DNA of 64,000 nucleotides from DATEAV01 sp964575425. Lineage in GTDB: Bacteria; Chloroflexota; Anaerolineae; Anaerolineales; E44-bin32. Both the position numbers and the translations under genes were made by a program. The first letter of the stretch is position 1. Every line of letters starts with the position of its first letter. The notes beneath the pieces were generated by a model. The model was not told the DNA's origin. It did not search any database and worked only from the letters and a program-made list of their open reading frames with translations. Shown piece by piece: positions 15,036-24,515 of this stretch. Location: contig CAZNRD010000002.1 of assembly GCA_964575425.1 (NCBI GenBank), positions 58,303 through 122,302 on the forward strand. The letters run 5' to 3'.

Positions 15036-16976
15036 ATGTCGCTGGAGTACTTCTTTCGCCCTCGCTCGGTGGCCGTGATCGGCGCCTCGGCCGATTCGAG
15101 CAAGCTCGGTTACGCCGTGCTGAACAACCTGGTAAACGGCGGCTTCCTGCAAGATGGGCGCCGGGTGTATCCGATCAACCCAAAGGGCGGAATGATCCTC
15201 GGGCAGAAGGTCTATGGCGATGTTTCCCAGGTGCCGGAGGCGATAGACCTGGCGGTGATCGTCATCCCCTACATGCGGGTGCCGGAGGTGCTGCGCGCCT
15301 GCGGGGAAAAAGGAATCCGCGGCGCGATTGTCATCAGTGCCGGATTCCGCGAGGCGGGCCGCGAAGGGCTGGAGCGCGAACAGGAGTTGGTGCAGATCTC
15401 GCGCGCCTACGGCATCCGCCTGATCGGTCCGAACTGTTTGGGCGTCATCGACACCAGTACCCCGCTCAACGCCTCGTTCTCTGCCGGCATGCCGCCGGCC
15501 GGGCCGATGGCCTTCATGTCGCAGTCGGGCGCGCTGGGGACGGCCATCCTGGATTGGGCCCAGGCCGGGCGTCTGGGGATGAGCAAGTTCGTCTCGTTGG
15601 GCAACAAGGCCGATGTCAACGAGATCGATCTGCTGCGCGAGTGGATGACGGATGAATCTTCCCGCGTGGTCCTGTGCTACATCGAGGGCCTGCCGGATGG
15701 GCAGGAATTCATGCAGGTGGCGCGGCAGGCTTCAAAGGTGAAACCGGTTGTCGCCATCAAGTCCGGCGTTACCCAGGCAGGGGCGCGTGCCGTCACCTCG
15801 CACACGGGTTCCCTGGCGGGATCGGAGCAGGCCTACCAGGCTGCCTTCCGCCAGGCCGGAGTGCTGCGGGCGACGTCGTTGCAGGACCTGTTTGACTGTG
15901 CCCGTGCCTTCGGCTATCTGCCTCCGCTGCGAGGTGACCGGATCGCCATCGTCACCAATGCCGGCGGTCCGGGCATCCTGGCTACAGATGCTCTGGAGCG
16001 GACCGGCCTGAGCCTGGCGCGCTTTGACGTGGATCGCGTCCGCGCCCTTGAGCAATTTCTACCCGATGCCGCGAGCGCTGCCAACCCGGTCGATGTATTG
16101 GGCGATGCCCGCGCCGACCGCTATCGCTATGCCCTGGAACAAGTGTCGGCCGACCCGCATGTCGATGGCCTGCTNNNNNNNNNNNNNNNNNNNNNNNNNN
16201 NNNNNNNNNNNNNNNNNNNNNNNNNNNNNNNNNNNNNNNNNNNNNNNNNNNNNNNNNNNNNNNNNNNNNNNNNNGCGGAAGGACGGGTCACCATCGGCGA
16301 GGCCGAAGCACGCCAGGTGTTGACGGCCTGCGGGCTGCGCATCCCGCCGTCAGAACTGGCCGCCACGCCCGACGAGGCCGCAGACATTGCAGCGCGCATC
16401 GGCTACCCGGTCGTGCTCAAGGTTGCCTCCCCCGACATCCTGCACAAGACCGACGTCGGCGGGGTGCGGGTCGGGCTGATGGACGCCGATGATGTGCGCG
16501 ATGCCTTCGACCTGATCACCTACCGTGCCCAGCGCTACCTGCCCGAGGCCAGGCTATGGGGCTGCCTGGTGCAGAAGATGGTTCCCCCGGGGCTGGAGGT
16601 GCTGATCGGGATGAATCGGGATCCGCAGTTCGGGCCGCTGGTGACCTTCGGCCTGGGCGGCATTTACGTGGAGACGTTGCGAGATGTGTCGTTTCGCCTG
16701 GCGCCCTTCTCTCGTCAGCAGGCAGAGGACATGCTGGGAGAGATCCGGGCGCATGCGATTCTCGATGGCGTGCGCGGCAAGCCGCCGGTCGACAAGGCGG
16801 ATCTGGTGGAGGCGCTGCTGCGCATCGGTCAGCTGGTAGTCGATTTTCCGGAAATTACCGAGCTCGATATCAACCCGTACGTGGTGTACGAACAGGGCAG
16901 AGGTGGCCAGGCGCTGGACATGCGCATGGTCATCCGACCGATGGAGCGGCGCGCGCCGCCGGGGAGCTTGGAATGA
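15036..16976 (+). CDS. ADP-forming acetate/acyl-CoA ligase (fused alpha-beta), interrupted by an assembly gap
   Basis: The enzyme conserves energy by converting acyl-CoA, ADP and Pi to acid, CoA and ATP. The fused protein begins with a CoA-binding Rossmann domain (RSVAVIGASADSSKLGYAVL), continues with a succinyl-CoA-ligase-like part (IGPNCLGVID, MSQSGALGTAILDWA, and SHTGSLAG whose His256 is the likely phosphohistidine), and ends with an ATP-grasp domain (VVLKVASPDILHKTDVGGV, ELDINPYVVYEQG). One hundred Ns at 16175-16274 hide the junction. The present length is about 646 codons including the Ns; family members are near 700, so the gap is probably larger than drawn. The stop overlaps the next ATG (ATGA). 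Confidence 0.88.
   Translation: MSLEYFFRPRSVAVIGASADSSKLGYAVLNNLVNGGFLQDGRRVYPINPKGGMILGQKVYGDVSQVPEAIDLAVIVIPYMRVPEVLRACGEKGIRGAIVISAGFREAGREGLEREQELVQISRAYGIRLIGPNCLGVIDTSTPLNASFSAGMPPAGPMAFMSQSGALGTAILDWAQAGRLGMSKFVSLGNKADVNEIDLLREWMTDESSRVVLCYIEGLPDGQEFMQVARQASKVKPVVAIKSGVTQAGARAVTSHTGSLAGSEQAYQAAFRQAGVLRATSLQDLFDCARAFGYLPPLRGDRIAIVTNAGGPGILATDALERTGLSLARFDVDRVRALEQFLPDAASAANPVDVLGDARADRYRYALEQVSADPHVDGLXXXXXXXXXXXXXXXXXXXXXXXXXXXXXXXXXXAEGRVTIGEAEARQVLTACGLRIPPSELAATPDEAADIAARIGYPVVLKVASPDILHKTDVGGVRVGLMDADDVRDAFDLITYRAQRYLPEARLWGCLVQKMVPPGLEVLIGMNRDPQFGPLVTFGLGGIYVETLRDVSFRLAPFSRQQAEDMLGEIRAHAILDGVRGKPPVDKADLVEALLRIGQLVVDFPEITELDINPYVVYEQGRGGQALDMRMVIRPMERRAPPGSLE
16175..16274. other. 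Assembly gap (100 Ns)
   Basis: Exactly 100 Ns, the usual placeholder for a gap of unknown length, inside the acyl-CoA ligase gene. The frame happens to continue across it. Confidence 0.99.
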
Positions 16977-18052
16977 ACGCACTGTACGTGACTTCGGTTG
17001 AGCCCTTCATTGGGAAGACGGCGCTGTGTCTGGCGCTGGGCCGCCGACTGCAGCGGGACGGTTACCGCGTGGGCTACCTCAAGCCGATGAGCGTTCAGCC
17101 GTGGCGCACACCAGAAGGCACCTGGGCTGACGAAGACGCCGCGTTCGTGCGCACGGCGCTCAATCTGGAAGTTCCGCTGGAGGAGATGTCTCCGGTCATC
17201 GTCACCGGGGCGGAGCTGCGCCAGCGGATGGCGGGGGCGGCCGAGGATCTACTTGGGCCCGTTCGGCGGGCTGCTGCGCAAGCAGGCGAGGGGAAGGATG
17301 TGCTGCTTCTGGAAGGCGGCTCGAGCCTGCGTGAGGGATACACGATGGGGCTCTCGAACGTCCGCCTGGCGGAGGTGCTGGGAGCGCCGGTCCTGGTGCT
17401 AGTTCGCTACCGGGCCGAGATGCAGGTGACCGACGACGCGCTGGCCTCGCGCGCCCGACTGGGAAAGCTGATGCACGGCGCGATCCTCAACCGTGTTCCG
17501 CAGGAGGCTCTTGAGTACATCGAGGCGCACGCTCGTCCTTTCCTCGAACGCGAGGGGGTGCGGGTGCTGGGTGTCCTGCCGAGTGTGCCGCGCCTATCGG
17601 CTCTGACCGTGGACGAACTGATCCGTCGGCTGGACGCTGAGGTCCTGACACGCACGGTGAACCGCCAGGCGCTGGTGGAGAACTTCAGTGTCGGGGCGAT
17701 GACCATCGACGCTGCGCTGGCTCGGTTCCGGCGCCAGCCCCACAAGGCCGTGATCACCGGCGGAGATCGCACCGACATCCAGCTGGCCGCGCTGGAGACC
17801 TCTACCACGGCGCTGATCCTCACCGGCAACCTGCATCCGAGCCCGCTGGTGCTGCAACAGGCAGAAGCCCTCGGCGTGGCGGTCCTGCTGGTCAAGCACA
17901 ACACGATTGACGCCGTCAGCCAGATCGAGGCCGCATACGGCAAGACACGCCTGGCAGAGCCGGAGAAGCTCGAGGAGTTCATCCGTCTGACGGATGTGCA
18001 TGTGGATCTAGCCGCGATCTACAAGGCCCTGGCAGTGACGGGCAAACGTTAG
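16973..18052 (+). CDS. P-loop/DRTGG-domain protein (phosphotransacetylase N-terminal-like)
   Basis: The 359-residue protein has an N-terminal BioD-like P-loop domain (TSVEPFIGKTALCLALG, residues 7-22, then LLLEGGSSLREG and APVLVLVRY), a DRTGG domain with ITGGDRTDIQLAALE near residue 260, and a final region resembling the regulatory N-terminus of long phosphotransacetylases. No phosphotransacetylase catalytic domain is attached. Its ATG overlaps the stop of the ADP-forming acyl-CoA ligase, so it probably regulates or assists acyl-CoA/acetate metabolism; that is inferred from context. A strong intrinsic terminator follows. Confidence 0.8.
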   Translation: MNALYVTSVEPFIGKTALCLALGRRLQRDGYRVGYLKPMSVQPWRTPEGTWADEDAAFVRTALNLEVPLEEMSPVIVTGAELRQRMAGAAEDLLGPVRRAAAQAGEGKDVLLLEGGSSLREGYTMGLSNVRLAEVLGAPVLVLVRYRAEMQVTDDALASRARLGKLMHGAILNRVPQEALEYIEAHARPFLEREGVRVLGVLPSVPRLSALTVDELIRRLDAEVLTRTVNRQALVENFSVGAMTIDAALARFRRQPHKAVITGGDRTDIQLAALETSTTALILTGNLHPSPLVLQQAEALGVAVLLVKHNTIDAVSQIEAAYGKTRLAEPEKLEEFIRLTDVHVDLAAIYKALAVTGKR

Positions 18053-18070
18053 GCTGCGCCTATCGACGAT

Positions 18071-18103
18071 GACGGCCCTGCGAGCGCAGGGCCGTCAGTT
18101 TTT
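18071..18103 (+). terminator. Intrinsic terminator
   Basis: An 11-bp perfect stem GACGGCCCTGC/GCAGGGCCGTC with loop GAGC is followed by AG and five Ts. It ends the operon from the left; the final Ts overlap the stop codon of the convergent histidine kinase gene. Confidence 0.92.
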
Positions 18104-20414
18104 AGGGCTGGCGAGTTGCCGCCTGGGCAAGCCATACGGTGAACTCACTGCCGATGCCCAAGCGGCTGCTGACCGTGATGCGACCGCCGTGGCGCTCGAT
18201 GATCTCCTTGCAGATGGCGAGGCCCAGGCCAGTGCCCGGGGCGCGCACCGTGCGGCTGCTGGCGCCGCGGAAGAAGCGTTCGAACAGGCGCGGCATCTCG
18301 TCCTCGGGAATGCCCAGGCCGGTGTCGGCGACGGTCAGGGTGGCCCAGGTGTTGGCCTGCTCCTGGCGCCGCGCCGTGGAGACCGTCACTCTGCCCTGAG
18401 GGGTGTACTGCATGGCGTTGGTCAGCAGGTTGGCGATGACCTGGGAGATCATGCGCTCGTCACCCATCACCGCTGGCAGGTCTTCCTGGGTCTCCAACTC
18501 CAGCGCAATCCCTTTGGCAGCGAAGAGCCGTCGCCGGTCCTCGACCAGCGACTGCGCCAGCGCGTTCAGGTCGATGGGGGCAAGTTCGACAGTGGTGGTC
18601 TTGGCATCCAGGCGGGAGATGGCCAGCAGGTCCTCGATCAGGCGCATCAGCCGCTCGGTCTCGCGCGTCAGGGTCTCCACGTAGTCCTCGAAGCGTTCCG
18701 GCTTGCCCAGGCTGAGCAGGTCCAGGTAAAGGCGGATGTTGCTCAGCGGGGTGCGGAGTTCGTGGGAAACGTCGGAGACGAATTGCGACTTGATGCGGTC
18801 GGCCTGGCGCGCCTTCTCCAGAGCTTCGGCCAGACTGGCTGTGCGCTCGAACACCGTCCGCTCCAGTTCGTCGGTGTGCCGCCGCAGATGATCATAGAGG
18901 GCGGCGTTCTCGATGGCCACCGAGATCTGGTCCGCCAGCAGCGACAGTAAGCGCACGTCGTCCTGCGTCAGGCTGTTGCGTTCGGGCGATTCGACGTTGA
19001 GGACGCCGAAGACCACGCCGCCCTTGCGCAGGGGCACGACGATCTCCACCTGGGTCGAGGGCACGGTGGGGATGTAGTCCGGGTCGAAGCGCACGTCCGG
19101 GGCGAAGGCAGGCTGGTTGGTGCGGGCCACCCGGCCGATCATGCCCCGGTCGAGCGAGACGCGTTCGGGCGCGGGGCAGGTCATCCCGGCGCTGGCGCGC
19201 AGGACGAGGTGGTCGCCCTCGACGAGCAGGATCTCCACCATCGGGTAGCCGAGCACGTCGACGACCTGACGCACGACTTCCTCCAGGAGCGGCTGGGTTT
19301 CGAGGCGGCGGTTGATGACCTGGCCCACCTGCTGCAGCAGGGTCAGCTCTCTCAGGCGGCGCTGAGACGCCTGCAGGAGGCGGGCATTCTCCAGCACCAC
19401 GGCCGCCTGGTCGGCAAACACTATCAGCAAGTCGATGTCATCCTGCGAGAACGGCCGCTGTTGCTCGTCGCGCCAGACGTGGATGACGCCTATCACCTGC
19501 TGCTGTGCCACCATCGGAGCCGAGAGCAAGGCCCGGAGCGGTCTGGGGCCCTCCGTGCGCTCGAGGTGCCCGGGCCAATTTGGATAGTCGGCGATCAACA
19601 TAGGCTTCCCGGTCTGGGCGACTATGCCGGCGGCTCCCTCACCGAAGCGCAAGACGAGGCCAGTGTAGTCCGGTGGCGTGGGGAAGCTCGCGACGCAGCG
19701 GACGGTGCTCTCGCCGGGTTCGGTCAGGTACATGCTTGCTGCGCTACCATCCAGAAGCCCGGCGGCTCGGCGGATGATGGAGTGCAGGAGAGGGCCGAGA
19801 TCTGCTGATCGGAGGCTTTCGGCAGCTAGGTCGCGAATCACCCGGAGCAGTGCCAGGTGCCGAAGCTGCTCGGCCTCGGCCTCGATCCGCCTTATTGCCT
19901 GGCCGAGGTGCGTGGGCACGACGCGCAGCAGTTCGAAGTTGGGCCCGTCGAGCACGCGCTCGTCTGGGGAATAGACACAGCAGACGCCACACGGTTTACC
20001 CGCGACGAGAATGGGAAACGCAATGCCCAGGACGCAGCCCTGAGCGAGAGCGACCTCGCATCCCTTGTCGGGCGGGGTGCCGGCCTCGAGGTAGCGGGCC
20101 AGTTGCGGAGTGCTGGATTGGTACGCCGAAGCGGCAAGAGAGACAGAGGCGGGGGTACGCTCCAGAGCTTCTCTGAGGGCCTGCCAAAGCTCTGGTGCCA
20201 GGCCGGCCTGTGCGACAGGCTGCAGCCGCGCAGTGGAGTCCTGAAAAAGTGCAATCCATGCGGCTGCGCCGGGAAGTCCTTCCGCGACCAGGCGGCAGGC
20301 TTGCTCAGCCAGCTCAATGGGGTCTGCTGCCTCCTGCGCGGCAACTGCGAGCCTAGAGAGGGGGTTGAGAAGGGTTGGAGAGAAGAGGGGGATGTCCTGC
20401 GGCTTCGGATCCAT
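18102..20414 (-). CDS. Soluble multi-GAF sensor histidine kinase
   Basis: The 770-residue protein has no transmembrane helix. Three GAF-type domains (about 25-180, 200-350 and 370-510) are followed by a helix, the dimerisation/phosphoacceptor segment SDVSHELRTPLSNIRLYL (His near 545), and an ATPase domain with NLLTNAMQYTPQG (N box), VADTGLGIPEDEMPRLFERFF (G1/F) and GTGLGLAICKEIIERHGG (G2). It should sense a cytoplasmic ligand or redox signal and phosphorylate a response regulator; no regulator is adjacent, and the only one in the window is at 55.7 kb. The first GAF region is Cys-rich around GCVLGIAFP and GVCCVYSP, which could bind a cofactor (inference). Confidence 0.92.
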   Translation of the reverse strand: MDPKPQDIPLFSPTLLNPLSRLAVAAQEAADPIELAEQACRLVAEGLPGAAAWIALFQDSTARLQPVAQAGLAPELWQALREALERTPASVSLAASAYQSSTPQLARYLEAGTPPDKGCEVALAQGCVLGIAFPILVAGKPCGVCCVYSPDERVLDGPNFELLRVVPTHLGQAIRRIEAEAEQLRHLALLRVIRDLAAESLRSADLGPLLHSIIRRAAGLLDGSAASMYLTEPGESTVRCVASFPTPPDYTGLVLRFGEGAAGIVAQTGKPMLIADYPNWPGHLERTEGPRPLRALLSAPMVAQQQVIGVIHVWRDEQQRPFSQDDIDLLIVFADQAAVVLENARLLQASQRRLRELTLLQQVGQVINRRLETQPLLEEVVRQVVDVLGYPMVEILLVEGDHLVLRASAGMTCPAPERVSLDRGMIGRVARTNQPAFAPDVRFDPDYIPTVPSTQVEIVVPLRKGGVVFGVLNVESPERNSLTQDDVRLLSLLADQISVAIENAALYDHLRRHTDELERTVFERTASLAEALEKARQADRIKSQFVSDVSHELRTPLSNIRLYLDLLSLGKPERFEDYVETLTRETERLMRLIEDLLAISRLDAKTTTVELAPIDLNALAQSLVEDRRRLFAAKGIALELETQEDLPAVMGDERMISQVIANLLTNAMQYTPQGRVTVSTARRQEQANTWATLTVADTGLGIPEDEMPRLFERFFRGASSRTVRAPGTGLGLAICKEIIERHGGRITVSSRLGIGSEFTVWLAQAATRQP

Positions 20415-20460
20415 GGGCGGTGCCTGTAGCGCCTATGAGAGGACTGCGCAGCTGCGCCGG

Positions 20461-20466
20461 ATTATA
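20461..20466 (-). promoter_or_regulatory. -10 box (TATAAT) for the histidine kinase
   Basis: Perfect TATAAT on the minus strand with a poor -35 (TTCAAG at about 18 bases). The leader would be about 35-40 nt. Confidence 0.5.
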
Positions 20467-20937
20467 CTCTGACCCGGTTTTCGCCTTGAACATCGTCGAC
20501 GGCAAATCTGCCCGCTGGACACTGTGACTGCTGGTGACGCCTGTGGCTCCCATGCCCGGTCACCGGGCGGGCATCATCATGGCCGGTCGCCATCGCAAGA
20601 GGGGGCGGTGATCGATCGACGTGTTATCGGTCGCACCGCGCGAAGCTGGGTTCTACCGGCGTCTTCAGGGTGCCCCCAGCAGTCGGCCGCGGTTCCAGCT
20701 CGCGTACCACAGAGCGCGGCCAGCTCGTCCACTTCCTCCAGGTTCGGTGTATTCCGGGCGCCCGAGAACGGACAAGTTGACCTCCCGCCTCGGCGGCCAG
20801 CGGGCCAGGGCAGACTTGGTCATTGGGCAGGAGAAGAGCGTCGAGAGAAAGGAAGAGCGCCCAGGGTCCGTTCGGCGCCCCATGTGCACCCCCTTGCCGC
20901 GGTTCCCCGAGCGCTCTCTCCACGGGGCTGAAGCCCC
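20467..20937. other. Gene-free stretch next to the IS256 end
   Basis: About 470 bases between the kinase promoter and the IS256 transposase stop. Overlapping frames are open on both strands, as expected from high GC, but none has a ribosome binding site plus a recognisable protein. No tRNA, terminator or repeat was seen. Confidence 0.5.
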
Positions 20938-22173
20938 TCACCTGCCGAACGCCTGTTCGCCGTCGACAGTATACACGGAAACGGAGTCTGTGTCAAGATG
21001 TGTCTCGGGAGGCCAATGAATATGGCGCGCTTTTCCTTCCGCTGCGGGCTCTGGCGTAAGCCCGAGTTCCGTTCGCAGGCGAATGAGTTGGTGCTGCTCA
21101 AACTCGCTCATGCGGACCCCTCGCCAGCGCTGGCTGGTCTGCCACAGCGTGGCAAAGACCAGCTTCAAGCAGGCCTGCTCGGTCAGAAACCTAGGGATGA
21201 CCTTGGTGCGTCGCTTCTCCTCCACGAACACCCGCTCCAACAGGTTGGTGGTGCGGATCTCTTTGTGGTGCGCCGCCGGGCAGCGCAAGTATGCCCAGCA
21301 TGCCTCCGGGTCCTCCGCGAAGGACTTCATCGCCGAGGGATAGAGCTGTTCATACCGCTGCAGCACGTCCGCTGCCATCGTCTCGGCCATCTCTCGGTTC
21401 GGCGCATAGTACGCGCTGTGCACGGCGCTCTTCACGTCTGCTCGGGCGTGATCAGGCACTTTGTCCAGGATGTTGCGCATCTTGTGCGCCAGGCAACGCT
21501 GGCGGAGGCTCGCCGGCCACATCTCCTCCACCGCCCGCATCAGGCCGGGGGCGCCGTCGGTGGTGATCAGCACCGGCACGTTCAGGCCCCGACGCACCAT
21601 GTCTTGCAGAAACTTCCGCCAGGCCGAGTAGCTCTCCTGGTTGCCCAGCGCCAGGTGCACCAGCACCTTGCGACCGTCTCGGGTAATGGCCCAGGCCACC
21701 AGAATGCCATCTTTCAAGCCCGCCTGCTGGCGCAGGGACTCGTACACCCTGTCCAGAAACAGGTATTCGACCTGCAAGCCCGACAGATCCCGCGCACAGA
21801 AGGCCTGGTAGTCGTCCCACAGCTGTTCGGTGAGCTGGCTGACGGCGCTGCGGCTCAGGAGAGCGTCTCCGGTGGCTTCCCGGAAGGCGTGCTCGATATC
21901 GCGCGTGGACAGGCCCCGGGTGTACATCTCGATGGCCAGCCGCTGCAAGACGTCGCTGTGCCCCCGCCCAAAGTCGACCAGCTTGGAGCGGTAAGGCTCG
22001 GGGCTGTGGCGCACCTGAGGCACCTCCAACTGCAGGCGCCCTTCGGCGGTGTCCATGGCCGCTGGCCGATACCCATTGCGGTAGCCCCGGTGCTCCTGGC
22101 CCAGCTCCTGGCGCTGGTAGTGTTCGCGGCCCAGGTGGTCCGTCACCTCCTGCTCCAAGGCCTGCTGAGCGAG

Positions 22174-22177
22174 CAGC
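22174..22177. repeat. Target-site duplication CAGC, left copy
   Basis: CAGC directly before TGTCAACA; the matching copy is 24400-24403, directly after TGTTGACA. Removing one copy restores the IS256 reading frame. Confidence 0.85.
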
Positions 22178-22262
22178 TGTCAACATCAGCTTCGAATGTC
22201 CCCAAATCACCGGTTTAAGATGTCCCCTTTTCATCGGATGATTTGTCTCTGGGATTGGTCGA

Positions 22263-23077
22263 TCACGCTTCTGCCGCCACCTCCTTCTCGTCTTCCGGCT
22301 CAGGCTTGCGCCGCCCCAGCAGCCCCGCCCGCCGCTTCTCCTTGAGCCGGTAGCTCTCGCCTTTGACACCTGCACCCGCCGCAGGTGCGATGTGTTGAGC
22401 GTGGTAGCGTGGTGCAACAGCCGATCCAGGATGGCGGTCGCCAGCACCTGGTCGTTGAACACTTCGCCCCAATCCAGGAAGCTCTTGTTGCTGGTCACGA
22501 TCAGGCTGGCCCGCTCGTAGCGCCGCACCACCAGGCGGAAGAACAGGCTGGCTTCCTCCCGGGACAGCGGCAGGTAGCCGATCTCGTCGATGACCAGCAG
22601 CCTGGGGTAGGTGAGCTGCTGCAGCGCCCGGTCCAGCCGGTTCTCGTGCCGGGCCCGCGTCAGTCGGGTCATGAGCGTCTCCAGGGTCAGGAACTGGGCC
22701 GAGTAGCCGGCCTCCACCGCCTTGACCCCCAGTGCCACCGCCAGGTGGGTCTTGCCCACTCCCGGCGGGCCCAGGATGACCACGTTGTGGGCCCGTTCGA
22801 CGAAGCTCATGCCCGAGAGCTCACGCATCTGGCGGCGATCCAGGCTGGGCTGGAAGTCGAAGTCGAACTGCTCCAGGGTCTTAATCCACGGGAAGCGGGC
22901 CAGCCGCAACCGGGCCTCGATCCCGCGCTGGTACCGCCCTTGCCATTCCGTCTCCAAGGCCTGGGCCAGGAAGCTCTTGTAGTCCAGCTCCCGTTGGGAG
23001 GCCTGCTCGCACACCGCTTCCAGCTGGGCGTCCAGCTGGTCCAGCTTGAGCTTCTCCAGCAGCGCGCTCAGCTCCAT
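22263..23077 (-). pseudogene. istB: istB (IS21 transposition helper ATPase), frameshifted
   Basis: IstB is the AAA+ ATPase that assists the IS21 transposase. From ATG 23077 (GGAGG upstream) the frame gives ILGPPGVGKTHLAVALG (Walker A) and LLVIDEIGYLPL (Walker B) up to DRLLHHATTLN. The expected ending KGESYRLKEKRRAGLL then appears in another frame, finishing at 22263. Between them is extra DNA of about 26 bases containing the inverted repeat CACCTGC/GCAGGTG (22367-22387), which breaks the frame. Without it LN-(I)-KGESYRLKEK would be continuous. Read as it stands, the frame runs on out of the element and makes a long artefact. Confidence 0.85.
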
Positions 23078-24298
23078 CGGGCCGCCTCCTCGTAGACTTC
23101 CAGGGGACGCCGTTCGACCCCCAGGGCCTGCCGCCACAGCCCGGCGTGGTGTTCGGGGACCGTCACCCAACCCTGGCGTGCGGGCTGCAGTGTGTGGCTG
23201 GCCACCAGCTGGTCCGCGTGGTAGACGCGCAGCAGCCCCTCCAGGCCGATGCGCACCGCTACGGAGCCGCCGGCTAGCTCTCCAGGGACGCTGTAGCGGT
23301 TCCCCCTATGTCCACGTAGCCGTCCCAGCCCACGCCGCGCACTTCGTAGTAGCTGGTGTCGTAGCGCTGGGCCGGCAGCGGCCCCAAATGCGGGGCCTCT
23401 CGGGCGAACCGATCGGCCACTATCTCCTTGAGCGTGCTATGCACCCGCAGGTCGGCCTCTTCGGCCAGCCAGCGCTCGGCCAGCTGGTTGAGGTGCTCCC
23501 AGCTCTCGAAGGAGCGATAGCGGACGAGGAAATGGCCCTTGATGTAGCCCACCACACTTGCACCGCACTGCGCCGCACGCAGTGCGGTGCAGTGCAGGTG
23601 TGCGCTCGTCCTTGCCCTTGGTCCTGGCCCGGTTCGGGCGGCACGCCCGAGGCGCGAAGCCGTACTGCAGCGCTAAGTCCAGGAAGCGCTCGTTGAAGCG
23701 CACCAGCGCCCCGCTGCGATGCTCCAGCACGGTGCTCTTCTGGTTGTCGACCAGGACCTGCCGGGGCACGCCGCCGAAGTACTCCAGGCTGCGGATCAGG
23801 CCTTCGTAGGTGTGCTCGGCGTCCTCCCGGTCGGTGCACCAGAAGTGAAAGCGGCGGGAGTACCCCAGCTGGTTGACCAGGAAGTGCACCTTGGTCGGCT
23901 TGCCGGCGATCTGCACCACCACTTCTCCCCAGTCGCTCTGCAGCTGCACGCCAGGCTTGGTTTCGAAGCGCACCATGGCCCGCCCGGGTCGCAGCGCCCG
24001 CTTGGGGGCGATGTATTGGCGCAGGACCGTCACCGCGCCCTGGTAGCCTTCCGCCTGGATCTCGCGCAGGATCACCACCGAATTCCAGACGCCCTCCGCC
24101 AGCAAACGGTCCACGGCGGGCTTGAACGGCTCCAGCTTGCTGCCTCGGGGCTTCTTTCCCCGGCGAAGGCGCCCCGCCGCGCTTGAGTGCCCGGCTGACC
24201 GTCTTGGGATGCACCCCCAATTGCAGCGCGATGTCCTTCTGGTAGACGCCGCGCTCGTGAAGTGATTGAATCGACATGAAGTCCTCCTTACGCAGCAT
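23068..24298 (-). pseudogene. istA: istA (IS21 transposase), multiply frameshifted
   Basis: Start ATG 24298 has AGGAGG upstream. The pieces in order are an HTH N-terminus (SIQSLHERGVYQKDIALQLG), the DDE core (LQSDWGEVVV and QVLVDNQK), and the C-terminal part ending at 23068, overlapping istB by 10 bases. Three lesions separate them: one extra A in an A run near 24158, an insertion of about 49 bases with a 13-bp inverted repeat near 23560-23607, and one missing G in a G run near 23308. The first and last are homopolymer indels; the middle one is a palindromic insertion exactly where KGKDER should run into VGYIKGHF. Confidence 0.85.
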
Positions 24299-24399
24299 GG
24301 AGGTGCCTCCTCTCCGACCGAGATGAAGGCACATTCTATGCGCTGTTTGGGGGACTTCTTATTCCGGTGTTCTAGGTACTTCTACACCCGTTGTTGACA

Positions 24400-24403
24400 C
24401 AGC
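24400..24403. repeat. Target-site duplication CAGC, right copy
   Basis: Partner of 22174-22177; see the IS21 and IS256 entries. Confidence 0.85.
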
Positions 24404-24515
24404 TTCGCACCCAACCGCGCCAGCTGGCTCACCAAGTCCTCCTGGTCCTGAAAGTCGCCTTGAAAAAGGGCCCCGATCTGCGCGCGCATTCGTTCACTTG
24501 GTGGTATCCTGTTCA

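Larger units (their letters stand above)
22178..24399 (-). mobile_element. IS21-family element (degraded) inside the IS256 transposase
   Basis: About 2.2 kb carrying istA and istB on the minus strand, bounded by inverted TGTCAACA (22178-22185) and TGTTGACA (24392-24399), flanked by the direct repeat CAGC (22174-22177 and 24400-24403). Several subterminal ATGTCCCC/AGAAGTCCCC-type repeats lie inside each end, as is usual for IS21 elements. Both genes are frameshifted, so the element is no longer autonomous. Confidence 0.88.

Noticed and set aside
21452..23077. Apparent IstB protein fused to more than 250 extra residues
   Set aside because: The extension results from the frameshift caused by the palindromic insert; the frame leaves the IS21 element and reads the IS256 transposase gene out of frame.
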